A stretch of DNA of 15,171 bases from UMGS172 sp045578845 (GTDB taxonomy: Bacteria > Bacillota > Clostridia > Oscillospirales > Acutalibacteraceae): the NCBI GenBank assembly GCA_045578845.1, contig JAZNLA010000054.1:1-15171 (forward strand), read 5' to 3'. The notes under the pieces were generated by a model. That model was not told the DNA's origin. It did not search any database and saw nothing but the letters and a program-made list of their open reading frames with translations. A program made the translations under genes and the position numbers. Positions 1 through 5,624 of the stretch are shown piece after piece. How positions within the stretch are numbered: the stretch's first letter is position 1; the number at the start of each line of letters is the position of its first letter.

Positions 1-13
1 AATTATAATAAAC

Positions 14-42
14 TTGACAAACAGCAGAGAATAAAGTAAAAT
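14..42 (+). promoter_or_regulatory. Promoter of the tRNA-Pro gene
   Basis: TTGACA at 14-19 is a perfect -35 box. A 17-base spacer separates it from TAAAAT at 37-42, a 5/6 match to the -10 box. The predicted start point near 49 lies about 16 bases before the tRNA 5' end. The spacer and -10 box lie inside a 13-bp inverted repeat (21-54), which is described separately. Confidence 0.75.
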
Positions 43-54
43 ATTCTCTGCTGT
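21..54 (+). repeat. Perfect 13-bp inverted repeat over the tRNA promoter
   Basis: Bases 21-33 are the exact reverse complement of 42-54, with an 8-base loop between them. The arms cover the promoter spacer, the last base of the -10 box and the predicted start site. The repeat is followed by a short A/T stretch (AAATTTTAT) rather than a clean T run. It may be a weak terminator of a gene upstream of the window that happens to overlap the tRNA promoter, or an operator-like palindrome. The symmetry is certain and the role is inferred. Confidence 0.6.
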
Positions 55-64
55 AAATTTTATT

Positions 65-140
65 CGAGGTGTCGCCCAGTTGGTAGGGCGCTAGTTTTGG
101 GAACTAGATGCCGCAGGTTCGAGTCCTGTCACCTCGACCA
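65..140 (+). tRNA. tRNA-Pro, anticodon UGG
   Basis: A complete cloverleaf can be folded by eye. The 7-bp acceptor stem is 65-71 with 130-136, fully paired, with the C1-G72 pair usual for bacterial tRNA-Pro. The D stem is 74-77 with 86-89 and has a GG in its loop. The anticodon stem is 91-95 with 103-107, loop TTTGGGA, anticodon TGG at 98-100. The T stem is 113-117 with 125-129 with loop TTCGAGT. The discriminator base is A137 and the CCA end is encoded at 138-140. UGG can read all four proline codons when U34 is modified. Confidence 0.97.
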
Positions 141-172
141 AAAAACGACAAGTTTCGACTTGTCGTTTTTTT
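141..172 (+). terminator. Rho-independent terminator of tRNA-Pro
   Basis: CGACAAG (146-152) pairs with CTTGTCG (159-165) around a 6-base loop, extended by A-T pairs on both sides. A run of seven T residues follows at 166-172. It begins directly after the CCA end, so the tRNA is a monocistronic unit. Confidence 0.9.
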
Positions 173-298
173 ATCCATTGCGAAGCAATGGTATATCATC
201 ACACCTTTAAGTGTGTATATCATCGCCGTGAGGCGTATATCATCAGCCGTAGGCTGTATTTTCTTTCGCAATAATGATATACAACGGCGATGCCGTTG
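173..298. repeat. Tandem array of short hairpins with TATATCATC spacers
   Basis: Four small hairpins follow each other: 175-191 (7-bp stem, loop GAA), 200-215 (CACAC/GTGTG), 224-235 (CGCC/GGCG) and 244-256 (CAGCC/GGCTG). The stems differ, but the linker TATATCATC is exactly repeated three times (192-200, 216-224, 236-244). A fifth hairpin at 282-298 (CAACGGC/GCCGTTG, loop GAT) is preceded by AATGATATA (273-281), a reverse-complement copy of the linker with one mismatch. The block therefore has inverted overall symmetry. I see no coding potential. It looks like a dispersed palindromic repeat family (REP- or MITE-like) inserted behind the tRNA, or a structured RNA. The repeats are seen directly; the class is inferred. 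Confidence 0.75.
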
Positions 299-300
299 AT

Positions 301-328
301 AAAGAATTAACTTTGGAGTTAATTCTTT
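301..328. repeat. Perfect 12-bp hairpin
   Basis: AAAGAATTAACT (301-312) and AGTTAATTCTTT (317-328) are exact reverse complements around the loop TTGG. It lies 3 bases after the last hairpin of the TATATCATC array and has no T run after it, so it is probably part of the same repeat element rather than a terminator. Confidence 0.7.
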
Positions 329-364
329 GCATTTTGTCTTGTTAACTATAACGCTACTCCGACC

Positions 365-396
365 AAAATTCCTAATGCTTTGGCATTAGTAATTTT
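365..396 (+). terminator. Terminator-like hairpin closing the repeat block
   Basis: CTAATGC (372-378) pairs with GCATTAG (383-389) around TTTG. Past a single C/T mismatch the stem continues with AAAATT (365-370) against AATTTT (391-396), and the right arm ends in a T stretch. It could terminate transcription rightward, or be the end hairpin of the repeat element. The GC content of the stem is low, so efficiency is uncertain. Confidence 0.5.
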
Positions 397-430
397 TATT
401 TATATTATTATTACATGTGCTAAATAACCC

Positions 431-459
431 TTGCGTTGTTACCGTAAATATATTATTAT
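431..459 (+). promoter_or_regulatory. Possible promoter of the small peptide gene
   Basis: TTGCGT (431-436) is a 3/6 match to the -35 box and is separated by 17 bases from TATTAT (454-459), a 5/6 match to the -10 box. The implied start near 466 leaves a leader of about 28 bases before the ATG at 494. The surrounding region is very A/T-rich, so other -10-like sites exist. Confidence 0.4.
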
Positions 460-493
460 ATTGTTATGTTATCAACAGTACGGAGGTGATTGT

Positions 494-571
494 ATGCACA
501 CCGCAGGATGCTTACCGTCATTTTTAATGGCAATTTCCATAATCGCCATTGTAATCAGTTTTATTATTTAA
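494..571 (+). CDS. Small hydrophobic membrane peptide, 25 aa, unknown function
   Basis: An ATG at 494 opens 25 codons ending in TAA at 569-571. It is preceded by CGGAGGTGAT (481-490), an almost ideal ribosome binding site three bases from the start codon, and this is the main reason to believe it is translated. The peptide starts MHTAGCLPSF. From about residue 9 to the end it is a single uninterrupted hydrophobic stretch rich in Ile, Val, Ala and Phe, enough for one membrane segment. There is one Cys (residue 6) and almost no charge. A possible own promoter lies at 431-459, and no convincing terminator follows. The coding region contains a short inverted repeat (AATGGC at 526-531, GCCATT at 545-550). 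I do not recognise a family. A small membrane regulator or a type I toxin-like peptide are both conceivable, and nothing visible (such as a convincing antisense promoter) decides between them. Confidence 0.55.
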   Translation: MHTAGCLPSFLMAISIIAIVISFII

Positions 572-648
572 GATTTTGATTTCAACTAAAACTTATGTGG
601 TCCTTTATATCTTATTTTCAATAATTTACTAAAATAACAAATTTTTTG

Positions 649-677
649 TTTACTTAGCCGTCGAAATGTGGTATCAT
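649..677 (+). promoter_or_regulatory. Promoter of the ACT-domain/UPF0210 operon
   Basis: TTTACT (649-654, 4/6 of -35) and TATCAT (672-677, 5/6 of -10) are 17 bases apart. A TGG at 669-671 gives an extended -10 element. The expected start is near 684, about 33 bases before the ATG at 717. TATCAT at 672-677 and ATGATA at 686-691 form a short inverted repeat over the -10 and start site, which could be an operator. Confidence 0.6.
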
Positions 678-716
678 TTTGGCATATGATATTTTAAGTT
701 AAGGATGTGTGGGTTT

Positions 717-986
717 ATGACAGCAGTTATTACGGTTGTTGGTAAAGACGCAGTTGGTATTTTAGCCAAAGTTTCAGGTGAATGTGCTAAATACAATGTT
801 AATATTCTTGAGGTTTCACAATCTATTTTACGCGACATGTTCTGCATGATTATGATTGGTGACATTGATAATATTAATATACCTTTCGGTAAATTCAGCG
901 ATAACATGGACGAATTCGGTAAAGACATCAATATGTCTATCCGCGTTATGCATGAGGATATTTTTAACTCCATGCACCGTATTTAA
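717..986 (+). CDS. ACT-domain protein, UPF0237 family
   Basis: This 89-residue protein is essentially one ACT domain, a small ligand-binding fold that usually senses amino acids. It begins MTAVITVVGKDAVGILAKVS, the typical opening of the UPF0237 family, and continues with NVNILEVSQSI and a DMFCMIMI strand. Its length equals the family norm (about 88-91). An ATG at 705 is in frame but lies inside the ribosome binding site: AAGGATGTG at 701-709 sits seven bases before the ATG at 717, so 717 is chosen. The UPF0210 gene follows after 15 bases, an arrangement conserved in many Firmicutes, which suggests the ACT protein regulates or partners it. The effector is unknown. The family is related to the ACT modules of GcvR-type regulators, but no DNA-binding part is present. 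Family assignment is confident; the role is inferred. Confidence 0.92.
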   Translation: MTAVITVVGKDAVGILAKVSGECAKYNVNILEVSQSILRDMFCMIMIGDIDNINIPFGKFSDNMDEFGKDINMSIRVMHEDIFNSMHRI

Positions 987-1001
987 GTCGGAGGATACAT
1001 A

Positions 1002-2360
1002 ATGTTAGATACCAAAGATATTCTTGAAACTATAGAAATGATTGAGGACGAAAACCTTGACATAAGAACTGTTACCATGGGTATTTCGTTACTTGATTGT
1101 ATTGACAGCGATATTGACAAGGCTTGCAACCGCATTTACGAAAAAATCACCCGCCTTGCAGGAAACCTTGTTCCCGTTTGTGAAGAAATCGAAAAGGAAC
1201 TCGGTATTCCCATTATAAACAAACGTATTTCGGTTACCCCGATTGCAATGATTGCCGCCGCCTGCAGATCTAAAGATGTTGTTAAATTTGCAATAACTTT
1301 AGAAAAAGCGGCAAGGGCGGTCGGCGTTAACTTTATCGGCGGATACTCGGCACTTGTACAAAAAGGTTTTTCGGCAGGTGACCGCGAACTTATCGAAAGT
1401 ATCCCCGAAGCCTTAAGCATTACCGACCACATATGTTCTTCGGTCAACATAGGCTCGACCAAAGCCGGACTTAATATGGACGCCATTGCTCTTATGGGTA
1501 ATGTTGTAAGAAAAACCGCAGAACTGACCGCTGACCGCGACTGTATCGGTGCGGCAAAGTTGGTTGTATTCTGCAACGCACCCGAGGATAACCCCTTTAT
1601 GGCAGGTGCTTTCCACGGTGTAGGTGAGCCTGACTGTGAAATCAATGTCGGCGTTTCGGGCCCCGGTGTTGTAAGAGCCGCTATAGCAAAATCAGAAGGA
1701 CTTGACCTTGCCGGTGTTGCCGACCTTATAAAACGCACCGCGTTTAAAATTACCCGCATGGGACAACTTGTCGCCATGCGTGCCTCAAAAAAATTGGGTG
1801 TACCATTCGGCATTGTTGATTTATCCTTAGCCCCTACTCCCGCTGTAGGTGACTCGGTTGCCCATATTTTAGAGGAAATCGGCCTTGAACAGTGCGGTGC
1901 CTGCGGCACTACTGCCTGCCTTGCCATGCTTAACGATGCCGTTAAAAAAGGCGGCGTTATGGCTTCAAGCCATGTCGGAGGACTTTCCGGTGCATTTATT
2001 CCTGTTACCGAAGATGCAGGCATGATTGCCGCTTCCCGAAGCGGTGCACTCACCATTGAAAAATTAGAAGCCATGACCGCTGTTTGTTCTGTAGGTCTTG
2101 ACATGATAAATATTCCCGGTGATACCCCTGCCGAGGTTATTTCGGCAATAATTGCCGACGAAGCCGCTATCGGAATGGTGAACTCTAAAACAACCGCTGT
2201 CAGAGTTATACCTGCAATCGGTAAAACGGTCGGCGAAGAACTGTCTTTCGGCGGTCTTTTAGGCTCAGGTCCCGTTATGCCGGTCAGCACGGTTTCTCCC
2301 GCTAAATTTATTGCCCGCGGCGGCAGAATTCCCGCACCTATGCAGAGCCTTAAAAACTAA
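1002..2360 (+). CDS. UPF0210 family protein (PFL-fold)
   Basis: The protein has 452 residues, the standard length for UPF0210. GGAGGATACATA precedes the ATG, giving a clear ribosome binding site. Family-type segments include the N-terminal MLDTKDILETIEMI, FIGGYSALVQKG (about residues 112-123), a glycine-rich SGPGVVRAAI region, PTPAVGDSVAHILEEIG (about 278-294) and the C-terminal FIARGGRIPAP. A cysteine cluster CGAC (298-301), with a further Cys at 306, stands out. Structures of this family resemble glycyl-radical enzymes such as pyruvate formate-lyase, hence the common name PFL family protein. I see no glycyl-radical motif near the C-terminus, so radical chemistry is not supported. No signal peptide or membrane segment is visible, so it should be cytoplasmic. 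It is cotranscribed with the ACT-domain gene and followed by a strong terminator. The biochemical function is not established. Confidence 0.93.
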   Translation: MLDTKDILETIEMIEDENLDIRTVTMGISLLDCIDSDIDKACNRIYEKITRLAGNLVPVCEEIEKELGIPIINKRISVTPIAMIAAACRSKDVVKFAITLEKAARAVGVNFIGGYSALVQKGFSAGDRELIESIPEALSITDHICSSVNIGSTKAGLNMDAIALMGNVVRKTAELTADRDCIGAAKLVVFCNAPEDNPFMAGAFHGVGEPDCEINVGVSGPGVVRAAIAKSEGLDLAGVADLIKRTAFKITRMGQLVAMRASKKLGVPFGIVDLSLAPTPAVGDSVAHILEEIGLEQCGACGTTACLAMLNDAVKKGGVMASSHVGGLSGAFIPVTEDAGMIAASRSGALTIEKLEAMTAVCSVGLDMINIPGDTPAEVISAIIADEAAIGMVNSKTTAVRVIPAIGKTVGEELSFGGLLGSGPVMPVSTVSPAKFIARGGRIPAPMQSLKN

Positions 2361-2381
2361 TCGTCTTAAAATTTTAAGATA

Positions 2382-2428
2382 AAACCGACCGCTTTTCCTA
2401 TCTTTATTAAGCGGTCGGTTTATTTTAT
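2382..2428 (+). terminator. Terminator of the ACT/UPF0210 operon
   Basis: AAACCGACCGCTT (2382-2394) pairs perfectly over 13 bases with AAGCGGTCGGTTT (2409-2421), and a T-rich tail follows. A smaller palindrome, TCTTAAAATTTTAAGA, precedes it at 2364-2379. Confidence 0.9.
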
Positions 2429-2490
2429 TAAGGTTTTTATGAATAAGTTAAGTATTTACATTAACTTTATTAAGAATTTGGCGTTTAGGG

Positions 2491-2519
2491 TTGACTATTT
2501 TTAATTATTTTAGTAAAAT
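2491..2519 (+). promoter_or_regulatory. Promoter of citrate synthase
   Basis: TTGACT (2491-2496, 5/6 of -35), a 17-base spacer and TAAAAT (2514-2519, 5/6 of -10) make a strong vegetative promoter. The start is expected near 2526, leaving a leader of about 48 bases before the ATG at 2574. Confidence 0.75.
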
Positions 2520-2573
2520 GATTAAAATTTTTTAATTATTTTAAGTTTCACCTCTGTGACAGAAAGGATTATT

Positions 2574-3941
2574 ATGTGCGATAACAAATTTACGGTACCT
2601 AACGATTATTTCAAAAATTTAAGTGCCGAATACAAATCTTTAAACAAAATAACTCCTGCTGACTTTGAACGGTATAATGTCAAACGCGGACTTCGTAATG
2701 CTGACGGCACAGGTGTTATGGCGGGTGTTACACAAATATGTAATGTTCACGGTTATCTTCTTAACGAAGGCGAACGCATGCCCATTGAGGGTGAACTTAC
2801 ATACCGCGGATATTCTATTAACGACCTTGTAAGCAACTGTAAAAAGGAAAGCCGTTTCGGTTTTGAAGAGGTTGCATATCTTCTTATGCTCGGCAAACTT
2901 CCGACTGCCGACGAACTCGGTCAGTTTAATAATGTAATCGGTTCAATGCGTATGTTACCTGACTATTTCCCCGAAGACATGATTTTGCGTGTACCCAGCC
3001 GCAATATTATGAACAACCTTGCACGTGCAGTTTTAGCACTCTACTCATATGACGACAACGCCGAGGTTTACACACTTGAAAACAACCTAAGACAAAGTCT
3101 TGAACTGTTTGCAAGGTTTCCTATTATCGTAGCCTACGCTTACCAAGCCAAAAAGCACTTTTACGATAAAGAAAGCCTTTATATTCACTTCCCAAAACCC
3201 GAACTGTCAACCGCAGAAAATATTTTGACAATCATCCGTGACGACAGTAGTTATACCGAGGAAGAAGTCCACCTGTTAGACCTTGCTTTGATGTTACACG
3301 CAGAGCATGGCGGCGGTAACAACTCAACCTTCACAACAAGAGTTCTCACCTCGTCGGGCACCGACATTTATTCTACCATTGCGGGTGCGGTAAACTCACT
3401 TAAAGGTCCCAAACACGGCGGTGCAAATATGAAGGTCGTCGAAATGATGAATGACATCAAGAAAAATGTCAACGACTGGTCAAACGAGGGTGAAATTGCA
3501 GACTATCTCACCAAGATTTTAAACAAGCAAGCAAACGACGGCAGCGGTCTGCTTTACGGACTTGGTCACGCAATCTACACCCTTTCCGACCCGAGAGCCG
3601 TTATTATAAGGCAAAACGCCGAAAAACTTGCCCGAGTAAAAGGCAGATACGATGAACTTTTGCTTATGGATAAAATCGCCCAACTCGCCCCCGAACTTTT
3701 CCTTAAAACAAGTCACAGCAATAAAATAATCTGCCCCAACGTTGACTACTATACGGGATTTATTTATTCTATGCTGGGACTTCCCGAAGAACTTTACACG
3801 GCACTTTTTGCCATAGCAAGAATTTCGGGTTGGTGTGCCCACCGTATAGAAGAAATTACCACAGGCTCACGTATTATCCGCCCTGCATATAAAAGCATTG
3901 TTCCGCAAATGCAATATGTTCCCATAAGCGAACGTAAATAA
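2574..3941 (+). CDS. gltA: Citrate synthase (citrate/2-methylcitrate synthase family)
   Basis: The enzyme condenses oxaloacetate with acetyl-CoA (or propionyl-CoA) to citrate (or 2-methylcitrate) in the cytoplasm. The ATG at 2574 is chosen because AGAAAGGA (2561-2568) lies five bases upstream; an in-frame GTG at 2556 has no such site. The 455-residue protein carries all the expected active-site elements: the HAEH substrate-binding histidine (H245), GPKHGGAN with catalytic H281, GLGHAIYTLSDPRA with catalytic H332 (the classical citrate synthase signature), and PNVDYYTG with catalytic D391. It is longer than the usual 370-430 residues, with an N-terminal extension of about 50 residues and an insertion between H281 and H332, as in the Clostridia subgroup. 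Aconitase and isocitrate dehydrogenase genes are not adjacent. It has its own promoter and terminator. The choice between citrate and 2-methylcitrate cannot be made from sequence alone. Confidence 0.93.
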   Translation: MCDNKFTVPNDYFKNLSAEYKSLNKITPADFERYNVKRGLRNADGTGVMAGVTQICNVHGYLLNEGERMPIEGELTYRGYSINDLVSNCKKESRFGFEEVAYLLMLGKLPTADELGQFNNVIGSMRMLPDYFPEDMILRVPSRNIMNNLARAVLALYSYDDNAEVYTLENNLRQSLELFARFPIIVAYAYQAKKHFYDKESLYIHFPKPELSTAENILTIIRDDSSYTEEEVHLLDLALMLHAEHGGGNNSTFTTRVLTSSGTDIYSTIAGAVNSLKGPKHGGANMKVVEMMNDIKKNVNDWSNEGEIADYLTKILNKQANDGSGLLYGLGHAIYTLSDPRAVIIRQNAEKLARVKGRYDELLLMDKIAQLAPELFLKTSHSNKIICPNVDYYTGFIYSMLGLPEELYTALFAIARISGWCAHRIEEITTGSRIIRPAYKSIVPQMQYVPISERK

Positions 3942-3955
3942 ATAGATATTAAAAC

Positions 3956-3985
3956 AAAAACCGCTTGAAATTTCAAGCGGTTTTT
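3956..3985. terminator. Bidirectional terminator between convergent genes
   Basis: AAAAACCGCTTGAAA and TTTCAAGCGGTTTTT are perfect reverse complements, giving a 30-base palindrome with a T run on each strand. It ends citrate synthase rightward and the polysaccharide operon leftward. The last stop codon of the minus-strand operon (TAA, 3986-3984) overlaps its edge. Confidence 0.9.
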
Positions 3986-5129
3986 ATAATTTCATGTAAT
4001 CTCTTATTTTTTGCATTTCGGATATTTTTTTGTCGGATACACTGTTTGAAAGTTTAACCTCATTTAAAGCACTTTTCCCTTTGCCGTCTTTAAGTTTGGC
4101 AACAAACCTAACCACCCAAAACAAAGGTAATAAAAACGGCACTTTGCGAAGTACAGGGTACACATCTTTCATAATACTGTATTTAGGAAAAAGTCTGCCT
4201 ACGGCAAATAAAAAAGTATTGCTTTTTTTTGCCTTAGTTTTACTCATTGCGATACTGTTTTCTTGCTTTCCCACTGTACCGCCCGACAGCATAAACTCTA
4301 ACAGTTTATCGGACATTTCGTCCTTTTCGGAACCCATGAATATAACCTGCATAAGCAATTCGGATTTTAAAGCAAACTCATAAATTCCTGCTTTTTCAAG
4401 CAATTCTTTCGCCGTTTCAAGCGAAATTCCCATTTTGTTTTCAATTACCCAAAGGTCCATTAAAAACCTGATACCGCAACCGCCGAAAAGAAAATGGTAC
4501 GACATGTGGGCAAAAAAGTGATAAAGGAAAAACTTATCGGTAAACTTATACCTACTGCCCTCGGTAGGTATTGCGTAGTCCCATGCGTTTTTTAATATAA
4601 TGTTTAAATTTTCTTCGGGCTCAAACAGATTAAAATGAAGTTCTAAATAATTGCCCGAAGGCGTTAAAATCAAAATATCATGATATGTGCGTTCTTTAAA
4701 AGCAAAGCCTTTTTCGGCAAGTGACGACACTGCCCTATCAATATCTTCCTCATGTATAAGAACATCAATATCACTGCTTGTCCTCATATATTCATCAGGG
4801 TAAAATTCCCTTAGCACCGCACCTTTAAGCGGGATATAAGGTACGGCTTGCTCGTTAAACGCTTTACCGATAATCGACAGGTCATACTTCATTTGTTCAG
4901 CGGTATAAACCGTTTTTAACGAAAGTTTTTTAAAGTATTCTGCCGTTTTGCCCTCTAATAAGATGTTTTTTTCAAAAAAATAAGATGAAATAATGTGTGA
5001 TACGCCCTGCTTTGACGAAAGCCTGCATAAACTTCTCAGTTCTTTGTCAGTGAGATTATCTATCTCAACCTCTTTCCCGCAAAGTTTTTCGGCAATTATA
5101 TCTATCAGTGCTTTATTTATATTACCCAT
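3984..5129 (-). CDS. Nucleotidyltransferase-like protein, NTP_transf_5 family
   Basis: This 381-residue protein matches the uncharacterised nucleotidyltransferase family NTP_transf_5 (PF14907). The core is IPLKGAVLREFYPDEYMR (about residues 99-116) followed by SDIDVLI, in which D120 and D122 form the acidic metal-binding pair, and a later LELHF (about 162-166) supplies another acidic residue. A conserved FFAHMSYHFLFGG-type segment and RFLMDLW follow. The C-terminal third has hydrophobic stretches and a basic Lys-rich tail. It is the last gene of the operon. AGGTGA lies five bases before the ATG, and the gap from fucU is 28 bases. Such proteins are often found in polysaccharide or peptide-modification clusters, but substrate and product are unknown. 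A role in transferring a nucleotidyl or phosphosugar group is only a guess from the family fold. Confidence 0.8.
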   Translation of the reverse strand: MGNINKALIDIIAEKLCGKEVEIDNLTDKELRSLCRLSSKQGVSHIISSYFFEKNILLEGKTAEYFKKLSLKTVYTAEQMKYDLSIIGKAFNEQAVPYIPLKGAVLREFYPDEYMRTSSDIDVLIHEEDIDRAVSSLAEKGFAFKERTYHDILILTPSGNYLELHFNLFEPEENLNIILKNAWDYAIPTEGSRYKFTDKFFLYHFFAHMSYHFLFGGCGIRFLMDLWVIENKMGISLETAKELLEKAGIYEFALKSELLMQVIFMGSEKDEMSDKLLEFMLSGGTVGKQENSIAMSKTKAKKSNTFLFAVGRLFPKYSIMKDVYPVLRKVPFLLPLFWVVRFVAKLKDGKGKSALNEVKLSNSVSDKKISEMQKIRDYMKL

Positions 5130-5157
5130 TATTTCACCTGCCCTTCTATCTTAACTT

Positions 5158-5604
5158 TTATTCGATTACAACACCTTTTTTAAGAATAATATTCGCATAC
5201 TGCTCACTCTCACCCGTTTGAACAATGCAATATGCCTTTTTAGAACGCTCATAAAATGCAAATCTTTCGATTTTTTGAGGTTTATCGGTTGTATGAGGTG
5301 CAATTATTTCCTCGAATTTATTCCAAATAGGTGTTTTTACATCTTCTCCCTCAACCTTATCCATAATATACACCGATTGAGAATAGGTATCAAGAGGAAA
5401 AACCTTAAGAATAGCCGTCAAAAGTTCACATACACCAAGTCCGTCTGCTCGCAAAAAAATCGCTTCTTTACCGTTTGCCCCACACTTTGCAGTAGATGCA
5501 CCGGGGAAATTGCCATCAGCCAAAACTATCTCATCATCATGACCCATTTCATCAAGTACACGAAGCAGGTCAGGAGATATTATAGACGGAATACCTTTAA
5601 GCAT
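5158..5604 (-). CDS. fucU: L-fucose mutarotase (RbsD/FucU family)
   Basis: FucU interconverts the alpha and beta anomers of L-fucose and so supplies the anomer used by fucokinase. The 148-residue length fits FucU (about 140-155) better than RbsD (about 131-139). The N-terminal segment MGHDDEIVLADGNFPG (residues 20-35) has the family His22, Asp24 and Asp30. The C-terminal RFAFYERSKKAYCIVQTGE and the final ILKKGVV block are characteristic of FucU. No signal peptide is visible, as expected for a cytoplasmic enzyme. It follows the fucokinase gene by 20 bases, so the pair very likely works as one pathway. The ribosome binding site is modest (AAAGG about 11 bases upstream of the ATG), and coupling with the preceding gene may help. 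D-ribose pyranase activity (RbsD) is the main alternative, but the neighbouring Fkp argues for fucose. Confidence 0.9.
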   Translation of the reverse strand: MLKGIPSIISPDLLRVLDEMGHDDEIVLADGNFPGASTAKCGANGKEAIFLRADGLGVCELLTAILKVFPLDTYSQSVYIMDKVEGEDVKTPIWNKFEEIIAPHTTDKPQKIERFAFYERSKKAYCIVQTGESEQYANIILKKGVVIE

Positions 5605-5624
5605 AATTAATACAACCTTTCATT

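Noticed and set aside
173..298. CRISPR array
   Set aside because: The repeated unit is only 9 bases and the segments between are self-complementary hairpins of 11-17 bases, not unique spacers; there are no cas genes.
108..299. A 63-codon frame on the plus strand across the tRNA and hairpin array
   Set aside because: It starts inside tRNA-Pro, crosses its terminator and the palindromic repeats, and has no ribosome binding site or protein-like pattern.
1136..2290. A 384-codon frame antisense to the UPF0210 gene
   Set aside because: It is the mirror frame of a well-supported family protein, is rich in Ser/Pro/Ala/Ile typical of antisense frames, and shows no domain.
1002..2360. Active glycyl-radical enzyme
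   Set aside because: The fold relation to pyruvate formate-lyase is known for the family, but no C-terminal glycyl-radical motif and no activating enzyme gene are present.
2556..2573. GTG start giving six extra residues on citrate synthase
   Set aside because: No ribosome binding site precedes the GTG, whereas AGAAAGGA is correctly placed for the ATG at 2574.
5218..5610. A 130-codon plus-strand frame opposite fucU
   Set aside because: It is fully antisense to a clearly recognisable FucU and has no family features.
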